The position numbers and the translations under genes were made by a program. A stretch of 8,550 nucleotides of DNA from positions 1 to 8,550 of the forward strand of contig JAFQPF010000156.1 in NCBI GenBank assembly GCA_017411885.1. Direction: 5' to 3'. The notes beneath the pieces are model-generated. The model made no database searches. It worked only from the letters and a program-made list of their open reading frames with translations, and had not been told where the DNA came from. The DNA comes from Clostridia bacterium (GTDB lineage: Bacteria; Bacillota_A; Clostridia; Oscillospirales; CAG-272). Below are positions 1 through 5,947 of this stretch, in pieces (position 1 is the stretch's first letter; each line of letters opens with the position of its first letter).

Positions 1-2373
1 AAATTCATAGTTCTCTGCTGCCGTTGCAACGAGAGTGAGCTTTGAATCCTTTTCGTATTTGCTCTCAACAAGTGTGCTCGCTTCTCCGCCGTTTACTGTG
101 AACGTACCGTTTTGAGCACTGATCTTCAGGTCAAATTCTTCAATTTCAACCTCATCCGTGATAAGATCTCCGCCGTTTAAGTGGTAGCCTGCAGAATCCC
201 CTGCAGTAACAAGCGACTTACAGTAGCCGTAAGCATCCTTAAGATCCCTTGTAAGTGCTATAGAACGGAGGTAGAGGTCATATGAATTTGTATCATCCGA
301 GGCAAGTGATGAGAAAGGATAGAATGCTATGTTAGAAACATTAGCCGTATCATAGTAATCTCTGAACCAGAGTCTCTGACCCGAAACATCAATAATGACG
401 CTGTAATAATCATCTCCGCTGTTCAAAAGAGCTACATCTTCCTTGATGTCTTGCTTACTGTTATCTATATAACGGCGCTTAATGCTCGACATACCCTGCG
501 GGTTTCTGTAGGTAACAACAAGATATCCGATATCAGCTTCACTATCGATAAGTGCCTTTCTTGCAGCATCTCCTGCGTCACTGAAATCTACATTGTCGGG
601 AGAAATGCCCATATCCTTACCGTTATGTGAGCCATTTCCCGTGAACTTGAATGCATTGTCTTCCTGACTGTATGCATGAGTGGAGAACTTAGCATAGTTA
701 ACCACATGCTTTTTCGTATCCTTATTTGCATAAAGATCGAACACTGCTACGGGTGCTTCCGGAGCATTTACATCAACGAATCTTGCTTCAAGCTCACAAG
801 CTGCCTTTACGAACAAGGAGTATTCACTTTCTTCTGTGATAAGCTCATCCGATTCACCTGTTACGTCATACCAACCGTCAAATTTGTAACCTGTAGCAGG
901 TGTTGCAACGAGTTCAAGCGTTTCGCCCGCGCCGACAGCTTCATCATAAGAGCTGATCGCTTCTCCGTCGTTTATGGTAAACGTACCATTCTGTGCGTTG
1001 ATTTTTACGTTAACCTTCGCGTCTTCCTTAAATATCGCATTTACGACGGTATCACCGAGAAGAAGCGTACCCTCCTGTGTATCCCATCCTGCGAATGCCT
1101 TGCCCGCAACTTCGGGTTCTTCGGGGTATACGAGTCTGTCACCCACAACAAGGTTCTTGGTTGCAAGAATAGTATCTCCGTCCTTAAATTCAACCGTTGC
1201 AGTCTTGAAGTATGTATACTTTTGTGCATCCTCGGCAGAATTAAAGAGCGCAATATAAGCTACATCAAAGTAAGAGCCTTCTGCAATCACGCTATTGTTA
1301 GCGCCATATGCTCTGAGACAAACACCCTTGAAGAAATTATCTTTTAAGGAGGTCCAGTCTGCGGAAGCATCGTTGGAAAGATCTATTGACGAGTCAGAGC
1401 TTCCGGTATAATTTTGCTGAAGATCGTAGATAGTTTCTCCCCAGAGGTCATTCTTTTCAAAGGTCGCAAACGCCTTATCATATACACGGATATCCTTTGT
1501 ACCGTTATTGATCCACACACCTACCAGAGGAGTGTTATTGTTTGAATTGGTTCTGTATCCGATCTTAACGTATCTTGCATCAGAAAGCTTTAATGCCGTG
1601 TTTGTAACCTTAAGCTCGTATCTTACTGCATCTATTACCTTTGTAATGTCTCCGGGCAATAGGTGTTGGTATGCATACTTGGTTGATACATTCACCACTT
1701 CTGCGCTACCGGTCGGGAACTTGTTTGCGCCCTTATCAATACCAACATTGATATTCTCTGCTTCATAAAGTGCGACAGGTATTACACCTGAGCCCTCGGT
1801 CTTCATCGAAATCTTGCCGCTTACAACTGATGCAAGCTCCGACACCTCGGATGCAGGCTTTGTTTCCTGACTGTCATCCTGTGTAATAAGCGAGGTCACC
1901 TTTACCGATATCGGATAATCAAGTGATCTTACGCTATAAGGAACCTTGAAGTTAAGGCTCATAAGTGTTCCCGTTGAATAAAACTGTGTTGCAACCGTAG
2001 AAGCAACGTACATGATCTTATATGGGTTCTTTGCGAGGTCTGTGCTGAGTGCAGAGCTTATGTTATACTCAGAAACGTCACCTTCTGATATTGGGAATAT
2101 CTCGCCCTCGCTCCAACCTGTAAGCGTAATCGCTTCATCATAGGTCACCTCTGCGGTTATTGAGATAAGACCTGCATTTTGGGTTAATTCGATCGGGACA
2201 GATACATTATAGTATCCATCCGTAGCGTCGGTTTTGTCCATATCCACACTAACGCTTCCTACCTCAAGCGTATATGCAATGCTTTCATTTGCGCTAACGG
2301 GTACTACGCAAAAAAGCATCGCAAAGACAACTATGATTGAAAGCATACGCAATACGGATTTTTGCTTTGACAT
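1..2373 (-). CDS. Secreted modular protein with cohesin-like domain and InlB-type repeats (partial, C-terminus beyond window)
   Basis: The reading frame is open for 791 codons from an ATG at 2371-2373 to the left edge, with no in-frame stop. An AAGGAGG ribosome binding site (2381-2387) lies 7 nt before the start. Residues 1-28 form a signal peptide: basic start MSKQKSVLR, a hydrophobic core, then a likely cleavage site after VSA. Residues about 33-190 resemble a cohesin-type beta-sandwich (YTLEVGSVSVD, VPIELTQNAGLISITAEV, YDEAITLTGW, GTLMSLNFKVP). Residues 197-388 are a beta-rich module ending FDVAYIALFNSAEDAQKY. Residues 392-448 fit an InlB/Listeria-Bacteroides repeat (EFKDGDTILATKNLVVGD, KAFAGWDT), and 454-533 a divergent B-repeat (NAQNGTFTINDGEA, GYKFDGWYD). 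Residues 540-721 look like a second, diverged copy of the beta-rich module. A second B-repeat starts near 748 (SAQNGTFTVNGGEA) and is cut by the edge. Such proteins are exported and often bind carbohydrate or partner proteins at the cell surface. No catalytic domain is visible. The function is unknown; a dockerin, SLH or sorting signal may lie beyond the window. Confidence 0.85.
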   Translation of the reverse strand, partial: MSKQKSVLRMLSIIVVFAMLFCVVPVSANESIAYTLEVGSVSVDMDKTDATDGYYNVSVPIELTQNAGLISITAEVTYDEAITLTGWSEGEIFPISEGDVSEYNISSALSTDLAKNPYKIMYVASTVATQFYSTGTLMSLNFKVPYSVRSLDYPISVKVTSLITQDDSQETKPASEVSELASVVSGKISMKTEGSGVIPVALYEAENINVGIDKGANKFPTGSAEVVNVSTKYAYQHLLPGDITKVIDAVRYELKVTNTALKLSDARYVKIGYRTNSNNNTPLVGVWINNGTKDIRVYDKAFATFEKNDLWGETIYDLQQNYTGSSDSSIDLSNDASADWTSLKDNFFKGVCLRAYGANNSVIAEGSYFDVAYIALFNSAEDAQKYTYFKTATVEFKDGDTILATKNLVVGDRLVYPEEPEVAGKAFAGWDTQEGTLLLGDTVVNAIFKEDAKVNVKINAQNGTFTINDGEAISSYDEAVGAGETLELVATPATGYKFDGWYDVTGESDELITEESEYSLFVKAACELEARFVDVNAPEAPVAVFDLYANKDTKKHVVNYAKFSTHAYSQEDNAFKFTGNGSHNGKDMGISPDNVDFSDAGDAARKALIDSEADIGYLVVTYRNPQGMSSIKRRYIDNSKQDIKEDVALLNSGDDYYSVIIDVSGQRLWFRDYYDTANVSNIAFYPFSSLASDDTNSYDLYLRSIALTRDLKDAYGYCKSLVTAGDSAGYHLNGGDLITDEVEIEEFDLKISAQNGTFTVNGGEASTLVESKYEKDSKLTLVATAAENYEF
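79..126 (-). repeat. Copy 2 of B-repeat coding sequence
   Basis: This is a 48-nt stretch of the secreted protein gene encoding KISAQNGTFTVNGGEA. It matches the 48 nt at 958-1005 in the same codon phase at 38 of 48 positions. The copies lie 879 nt (293 codons) apart, which is consistent with duplication of a whole module block. Confidence 0.75.
958..1005 (-). repeat. Copy 1 of B-repeat coding sequence
   Basis: This stretch encodes KINAQNGTFTINDGEA, the start of the first B-repeat of the secreted protein. It is the partner of the copy at 79-126 (38 of 48 nt identical, same codon phase). Confidence 0.75.
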
Positions 2374-2416
2374 GTTTTTTCCTCCTTAAAATTTGTAAAT
2401 AAAATAATACAAATAA

Positions 2417-2445
2417 ATTATATCACCATATCCCGGCATGCACAA
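2417..2445 (-). promoter_or_regulatory. Promoter of the secreted modular protein gene
   Basis: On the minus strand there is a perfect TATAAT -10 (2417-2422) preceded by TGA, giving an extended -10. It is 17 nt from a weak -35, TTGTGC (2440-2445). It lies about 45 nt upstream of the start codon in AT-rich DNA and downstream of the pepD terminator, so the gene probably has its own transcript. This is read from sequence only. Confidence 0.6.
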
Positions 2446-2493
2446 TACAAAAAACGCATAATATTTATATGTTTTTTTGACACGGCGCATAAC

Positions 2494-2520
2494 AAAAGAG
2501 CCTCCGGTGGAGGCTCTTTT
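2494..2520 (-). terminator. Rho-independent terminator of pepD
   Basis: A perfect 12-bp stem (AAAAGAGCCTCC / GGAGGCTCTTTT) has a 3-nt loop and begins 7 nt after the pepD stop codon. The terminal T run is part of the stem. The hairpin is nearly symmetrical and could act in both directions, but only the minus strand has a gene reading into it. Confidence 0.85.
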
Positions 2521-2527
2521 GAATCAT

Positions 2528-3958
2528 TTATTCGTTAATCATAACTCTGACAAGCTCGTCGATTCTCATAAACGAGCCGATGTCCATATGCTCATTGGGA
2601 GTATGTGCATCATTTATCGTAGGCCCTACGGAAAGAATATCCATATCGGGAACAAACGCCTTTACAACTCCGCATTCAAGGCCTGCGTGTATTGCTACGA
2701 CTCTTCCCTCTGCGCCCGACAAACGCTTATACGAATCCTTGAATATCTGAATAAGGGGAGATTCGGGAGCATACTGCCATCCGGGATACTGTCCCTCAAA
2801 GGCAATATCAAAGCCGTATTTTTCTGCCTTTTGTGCAAGGCTTTCCTTCATCGCCTCAAGAGATGCGGCAACCGAAGAGCGCACAGACACGGTTATACGG
2901 AGCTTATCGCCATCCTCCTTAAAGGAGGCAAGGTTTGCAGAGCTTTCAACAAGCCCCTCCATATCACGGCTCATAGCGTATACTCCGTGATTTATTTCGT
3001 TTGCAAGCGCAATTATGTCGCTTGAGGTGTTTGCCGACAGCGGCTGCACAACGTCGTTTTCTTCAACCTTTATGAAAAGTCCGCTGTCCTCATCATTGAG
3101 CTTTGCCTTTAGCATAGCTTCAAAATCGGATGCTGTCGCCTTAAGCGCATCAATATCGGTGCAGGTTACGACAGCCGTACAGTCACGTGCTATCGCGTTG
3201 TCCATATTACCGCCAAGAATGCTGACAAGCGTGATCTTTTCGCCCAAAAGCTTAAGAAGCTTTGACATTGCAACGCAGGCACTGAGTCTGCCAAGTCCGA
3301 TATCGGTTCCCGAATGACCACCCTTGAGTCCGCCAAGCGTGATCACGGCGCCCAAAGCTCCGTCTCCGGCATCTTCCCTGTCAAGCTTACGTGTAAGCCT
3401 GCATCTGACGCCTCCGGCACTTCCTGCAACCGCTTCGCCTTCGCATTCTGTGTCAATATTTATCATTCTTCTTGCGCTTATCTTTGAATAATCAAAGTTT
3501 GTAGCACCTACAAGCGAGGTTTCCTCGCTTGTGGTAAACAGGCATTCTATAGCCGGCGCCTTGAAGTCCTTATCTTCAAGTATAGCAAGCATTATCGCTA
3601 CCGCCGCACCGTCGTCGGCACCTAAGGTCGTGCCGTCTGCATAAAGGCATCCGTCCTGTTCCTTTATTCGTATGCCATCCTTAAGAAAATCAAAATCCAC
3701 CTCGGGCTTCTTTTCGCAGACCATATCAATATGGCCCTGCAAAAGCACAGCGGGGCGTGCTTCAAAGCCGGGAGCCGCTTCTTTTCTTATAAACACGTTA
3801 TCGAAGCTGTCGCGGTATGAATACAGACCGTGCGGTTTTGCAAAGGCTTCGATATAATCGGCAAGTGCCTTTTCGTTCCCCGAGCCGTGGGGAATTTCGC
3901 AGATGCGCTCAAAGTATTTATATGCGGGCGCATCCTTATAGCTCTGATTTACGGACAT
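2528..3958 (-). CDS. pepD: Aminoacyl-histidine dipeptidase (PepD), peptidase family M20
   Basis: This 476-residue cytoplasmic metallopeptidase is close to the usual PepD length (about 485). Family members hydrolyse Xaa-His and related dipeptides (beta-alanyl-histidine in some) using two zinc ions. The M20 metal and catalytic residues are all visible: H76 and catalytic D78 in QGHIDMVCEK, bridging D115 in GADDGA, general base E145 with E146 in TSEETS, D169 in NIDTE, and H452 in AHTPNEH. GGHSG at 213-217 carries H215, the usual dimerisation-domain histidine. The ATG start has a GGAGGA site 6 nt upstream. The gene stands alone with its own predicted promoter (4028-4056) and a terminator just after the stop. 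It fits general recycling of imported peptides. Family assignment is firm; the exact dipeptide preference cannot be read from sequence. Confidence 0.95.
   Translation of the reverse strand: MSVNQSYKDAPAYKYFERICEIPHGSGNEKALADYIEAFAKPHGLYSYRDSFDNVFIRKEAAPGFEARPAVLLQGHIDMVCEKKPEVDFDFLKDGIRIKEQDGCLYADGTTLGADDGAAVAIMLAILEDKDFKAPAIECLFTTSEETSLVGATNFDYSKISARRMINIDTECEGEAVAGSAGGVRCRLTRKLDREDAGDGALGAVITLGGLKGGHSGTDIGLGRLSACVAMSKLLKLLGEKITLVSILGGNMDNAIARDCTAVVTCTDIDALKATASDFEAMLKAKLNDEDSGLFIKVEENDVVQPLSANTSSDIIALANEINHGVYAMSRDMEGLVESSANLASFKEDGDKLRITVSVRSSVAASLEAMKESLAQKAEKYGFDIAFEGQYPGWQYAPESPLIQIFKDSYKRLSGAEGRVVAIHAGLECGVVKAFVPDMDILSVGPTINDAHTPNEHMDIGSFMRIDELVRVMINE
3508..3534 (-). repeat. Perfect inverted repeat inside pepD
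   Basis: A 10-bp perfect stem (ACAAGCGAGG / CCTCGCTTGT, 3510-3519 and 3523-3532) with a 3-nt loop can be extended to 12 bp with one wobble pair. It overlaps the codons for the catalytic TSEETSLVG segment. It may be a coincidence of coding; no function is assigned. Confidence 0.6.
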
Positions 3959-4027
3959 AAATTATCCTCCGTTTTGTAATATGATGTACTTTTGTAATTT
4001 CACAGCTTGAGTATCAACACTCGGTAT

Positions 4028-4056
4028 AGTATATCACATTTTAACGCAAAATGCAA
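4028..4056 (-). promoter_or_regulatory. pepD promoter
   Basis: The minus strand carries TTGCAT (4051-4056), a 17-nt spacer, then TATACT (4028-4033) preceded by TGA (extended -10). Transcription would start near 4021, giving a leader of about 60 nt before the pepD ATG. The rest of the 3959-4224 spacer is AT-rich, with no gene that I can support. Confidence 0.6.
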
Positions 4057-4173
4057 GTATGCCTTATTTTTTATCTCTCCGGGCATAAATTATGCTATTA
4101 CAGTTTAGTTATTATGCTTATATTACGGCTTCTCTCCACCAAGAAAATTATTGAAAAAAAGTTTAATTTGCTA

Positions 4174-4202
4174 TTGACAAGACGGTGTTGTTATGGTATA
4201 AT
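4174..4202 (+). promoter_or_regulatory. Strong tRNA operon promoter
   Basis: A consensus -35 TTGACA (4174-4179), a 17-nt spacer and a consensus -10 TATAAT (4197-4202) are preceded by TGG (extended -10). This is close to ideal, as expected for a stable-RNA operon. The leader from the likely start (about 4209) to the tRNA is only some 15 nt, and a second TTGACAA occurs in it at 4211-4217. Confidence 0.9.
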
Positions 4203-4224
4203 ATTTTGCGTTGACAACAAATAC

Positions 4225-4301
4225 GTGCCTTTAGCTCAGCTGGATAGAGCAACTGCCTTCTAAGCAGTAGGTCGGGGGTTCGAGTCCCTCAAGGCACGCC
4301 A
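4225..4301 (+). tRNA. tRNA-Arg (anticodon UCU)
   Basis: A complete cloverleaf is visible. The acceptor stem GTGCCTT (4225-4231) pairs with AAGGCAC (4291-4297). The anticodon stem ACTGC/GCAGT closes the loop CTTCTAA with anticodon TCT at 4259-4261. The T arm contains GGTTCGAGTCC. The discriminator is G, followed by an encoded CCA (4299-4301). It decodes AGA/AGG and is the first gene of a two-tRNA operon, 3 nt from the tRNA-His. Confidence 0.97.
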
Positions 4302-4304
4302 TAT

Positions 4305-4382
4305 GGTGGGATTAGCTCAGTTGGTTAGAGCGTCAGGTTGTGGCCCTGAAGGCCGTCGGTTCGAATCCGATATCTCACCCCA
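4305..4382 (+). tRNA. tRNA-His (anticodon GUG)
   Basis: The acceptor stem GTGGGAT (4306-4312) pairs with ATCTCAC (4372-4378). The anticodon stem TCAGG/CCTGA closes the loop TTGTGGC with anticodon GTG at 4340-4342. The histidine identity elements are present: an extra G at -1 (4305) opposite discriminator C73 (4379). CCA is encoded at 4380-4382. It is co-transcribed with the tRNA-Arg and followed by a terminator after 3 nt. Confidence 0.97.
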
Positions 4383-4385
4383 TAG

Positions 4386-4416
4386 AAAAAAGCATCGACA
4401 TAGTCGATGCTTTTTT
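4386..4416 (+). terminator. Terminator of the tRNA operon
   Basis: A perfect 8-bp core stem GCATCGAC/GTCGATGC with an ATA loop is flanked by A6 and T6 runs, making a 14-bp hairpin that ends in a U tract. It starts 4 nt after the tRNA-His CCA. The symmetrical A/T flanks would allow bidirectional use. Confidence 0.93.
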
Positions 4417-4420
4417 CATT

Positions 4421-4500
4421 GAAATTTGCCTACGGCAAGTGAGAAGTTTTGGCGAAACTTGAAATACGCCTGCGGCGCGTGAAATATTCGCTTCCCGAAT
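4421..4500. repeat. Array of four 20-nt hairpin units
   Basis: Four consecutive 20-nt blocks start at 4421, 4441, 4461 and 4481. Blocks 1, 3 and 4 open with GAAAT; block 2 opens with GAGAA. Each block holds its own small hairpin with a different stem: TTGCC/GGCAA, AAGTTT/AAACTT, CGCC/GGCG (or ACGC/GCGT) and ATTCG/CGAAT. Spacer and period are conserved while stem sequences change but remain self-complementary. No ORF or promoter is evident. It lies between the tRNA terminator and the terminator of the convergent operon. From general memory, similar strings of mini-hairpins occur between genes in gut Clostridia, but I cannot check this here. Confidence 0.75.
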
Positions 4501-4531
4501 GTAAGCAAATTAAACTATATGGCAACGTAAA

Positions 4532-4559
4532 ACGCCTGCGGATGATCTTCCGCAGGCGT
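4532..4559 (-). terminator. Terminator of the sigma/anti-sigma operon (possibly bidirectional)
   Basis: A perfect 11-bp GC-rich stem ACGCCTGCGGA/TCCGCAGGCGT has a 6-nt loop and lies 4 nt past the stop of the minus-strand operon. On the minus strand it is followed by TTTTA. On the plus strand the tail is GTTTTTATTTT, so it could also stop plus-strand read-through from the tRNA side. Confidence 0.85.
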
Positions 4560-4563
4560 GTTT

Positions 4564-5286
4564 TTATTTTACGTTATAGGTTATGGATTCTGCTATTGCC
4601 TTAAGTTCGTCTGACGCTATCGCTTCGGTATCCTTTATAAGCAAAAACAAGGTATCATCGGCGGAAAAGCTTACGTAATATCCCTTGTCGCATTCGCCGT
4701 AGACCGCGCCCGATCCGGACACGTTTTCGCTTATTATCTCACAGTCGATCGCACAGTTTACTCCTGTCGCCACGGCATCCTCTGCAAGCTCTTCGGGCAG
4801 CTTATAGGAAAAATCTCCGTTTATTCCGGCAGTGCACACAAGCCTATCTGACACCGCCGCGGCGAAAAGACTGTCGTCCGCTTTGTTTTTCGGTCTTGCG
4901 CTCTTGACGATGATCTTTGCGTCCCCATTCTGTGCTTCTCTCTCGGAACCTGAAGCCGTTGCCTTAGGTGCCATGCTTGCTTCATATGCCTCTTCTTCCG
5001 CCGCTTCCTCTACGGCAAGCTCAGCATCGTATAACTCATATTCAATTGCTCGGTCGGCACTCACACTTGCCGCGGTATACGTATGCGTATACGCCGCGTC
5101 CTCGGCAGTCTTTGCACCGCCGTCAAGCAATATCGGTACCGTTCTTATAGAAATAACCACGGCTACGCACGCGCAGGCAGAAAGTGTCGCGCACAAGGAA
5201 AGCGTGCGCACGCGCTTGCGTCTTATTTCTTGCTCTTTTTGGTATTTTTCATACACGCCCGATATAAATTCAAGCTCTGTTTTCAC
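4564..5286 (-). CDS. Putative anti-sigma factor, single-pass membrane protein
   Basis: I choose the GTG at 5284-5286, giving 240 residues. It has a GGAGGG site (5295-5300) 8 nt upstream, and the 17-nt overlap with the end of the sigma gene suggests translational coupling. An ATG at 5343 in the same frame would add 19 residues, but it sits deeper in the sigma gene. Residues 1-27 form a charged cytoplasmic segment (EFISGVYEKYQKEQEIRRKR). About 28-49 is a membrane span containing C32, C38 and C40. Residues 55-135 form an Ala/Glu-rich linker, and 136-240 a compact external domain with C151, C178, C182 and C199. I see no HxxxCxxC zinc motif in the N-terminal part. Topology and operon position fit an anti-sigma factor that holds the adjacent ECF sigma at the membrane and senses something outside. 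This role is inferred; I do not recognise the family of the external domain. Confidence 0.7.
   Translation of the reverse strand: MKTELEFISGVYEKYQKEQEIRRKRVRTLSLCATLSACACVAVVISIRTVPILLDGGAKTAEDAAYTHTYTAASVSADRAIEYELYDAELAVEEAAEEEAYEASMAPKATASGSEREAQNGDAKIIVKSARPKNKADDSLFAAAVSDRLVCTAGINGDFSYKLPEELAEDAVATGVNCAIDCEIISENVSGSGAVYGECDKGYYVSFSADDTLFLLIKDTEAIASDELKAIAESITYNVK
5071..5098 (-). repeat. Bulged palindrome inside the anti-sigma gene
   Basis: CGCGGTATACG (5071-5081) pairs with CGTATACGCCGCG (5086-5098) across a 4-nt loop, with only a 2-nt bulge. It encodes DAAYTHTYTAA in the low-complexity external linker. No function is assigned. Confidence 0.6.
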
Positions 5287-5848
5287 CGTACACGCCCTCC
5301 TTTTCAAGCTCTTTTCTCGCAGATGCTCTCGCTCTGAAAACAAGATTTTCTATCTGCTTTTTGTTTTTGCCCATTACTCTGCCCGCTTCCTCATAGGACA
5401 GATCCTCTATGTAAACGAGATAAAGCGCACTCCTGTAATCCTCGCTTAATCTGTCAAGCACCTTGTAAAGCTTTTCATTTTCCTCGTTTTTTATAACTTG
5501 CTCGGCAAGGGTTCGCTCGTCGCTTTCGGTATTCACGTCTATCTCGTCGTCGCTTACGAATTTGCGGCGCCTTAAATAATTTATCGCCTTGTTTTTGGCT
5601 ATCGTGAACAGATAGGTCTTGAGCGAGCAGGAAAAATTATATCGGTGCTTATGAATAAGCAACTCGACAAAAGCATCCTGCGCGATCTCCTCGGCTACAG
5701 ACACCGAGCGCACGTATCTCATCACGAAAAATATGAGGTTTTCTCTGTATTCCTTTATTATACCGTCAAAGGCAGAATCGTCACCGTCAAGGTAAGCACG
5801 AAACAGCTCGTTACCCGTTGGCACAGCGTCACCTTCCCTCGTTTCCAT
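5270..5848 (-). CDS. RNA polymerase sigma factor, sigma-70 family, ECF type
   Basis: This protein of up to 192 residues has the two-domain layout of ECF sigma factors, which direct RNA polymerase to a special promoter set in response to a signal. Region 2 (about 15-96) includes the core-binding helix AEEIAQDAFVELL (52-64) and the -10-recognition part SLKTYLFTIAKNKAINYLRRRK. An acidic linker follows (99-126). Region 4 (about 127-185) carries the -35-binding helix-turn-helix LSYEEAGRVMGKNKKQIENLVFR minus its ends, recognisable from LSYEEAGRVMGK. There is no region 1 or 3. The ATG at 5848 lacks a clear ribosome binding site. A GTG at 5822-5824 (184 residues) has GAGGGAAGG 7 nt upstream and may be the true start. 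The gene leads an operon with the putative anti-sigma factor. Its regulon is unknown, and its own predicted promoter looks like a housekeeping one. Confidence 0.93.
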   Translation of the reverse strand: METREGDAVPTGNELFRAYLDGDDSAFDGIIKEYRENLIFFVMRYVRSVSVAEEIAQDAFVELLIHKHRYNFSCSLKTYLFTIAKNKAINYLRRRKFVSDDEIDVNTESDERTLAEQVIKNEENEKLYKVLDRLSEDYRSALYLVYIEDLSYEEAGRVMGKNKKQIENLVFRARASARKELEKEGVYGENRA

Positions 5849-5891
5849 AGTTTATACACGCATGAGTCTGCAAACACTCACCGTAATTTTC

Positions 5892-5920
5892 ATTTTAACA
5901 TATTTTCTCACTATCTGCAA
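5892..5920 (-). promoter_or_regulatory. Promoter of the sigma/anti-sigma operon
   Basis: The minus strand shows TTGCAG (5915-5920), a 17-nt spacer and TAAAAT (5892-5897), with TGT just before the -10 (extended -10). This is a housekeeping-type promoter, with a leader of 30-40 nt to the ATG at 5848. I see no clear ECF-type AAC motif at the matching position, so autoregulation is not supported by what can be read here. Confidence 0.6.
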
Positions 5921-5927
5921 TAGCTAA

Positions 5928-5947
5928 ATGCAAATTCGCACTTGCAT
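5928..5947. promoter_or_regulatory. Inverted repeat between divergent promoters (candidate operator)
   Basis: ATGCAA (5928-5933) and TTGCAT (5942-5947) form a 6-bp inverted repeat with an 8-nt spacer. The right arm coincides with the predicted plus-strand -35, and the left arm is 8 nt upstream of the predicted minus-strand -35. A dimeric regulator could bind here, but chance is possible in such AT-rich DNA. Confidence 0.3.

Noticed and set aside
676..1347. Plus-strand open frame of 223 codons
   Set aside because: It lies wholly inside the minus-strand secreted protein gene, which has a signal peptide, ribosome binding site and recognisable domains. The plus-strand product is cysteine-rich, unlike any family I know, and has no ribosome binding site.
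2477..3025. Plus-strand open frame of 182 codons over the pepD 3' end
   Set aside because: It is an antisense shadow of pepD, whose metal-binding motifs are all in the minus frame. It also begins across the pepD terminator.
3980..4020. Riboswitch or T-box in the pepD leader
   Set aside because: The leader of about 60 nt has only a 4-bp GAGT/ACTC hairpin, and there is no T-box, SAM or similar signature.
4051..4263. Plus-strand open frame of 70 codons running into the tRNA-Arg
   Set aside because: It spans the tRNA promoter and part of the tRNA gene, so it is a chance frame.
4421..4500. CRISPR array
   Set aside because: Units are only 20 nt with no long identical repeats and spacers, each unit being a separate short hairpin. 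No cas genes are present.
4832..5449. Plus-strand open frame of 205 codons, Ala/Ser-rich
   Set aside because: It is the antisense of the Ala/Glu-rich linker of the putative anti-sigma factor and of the sigma gene. There is no domain signature or start context.
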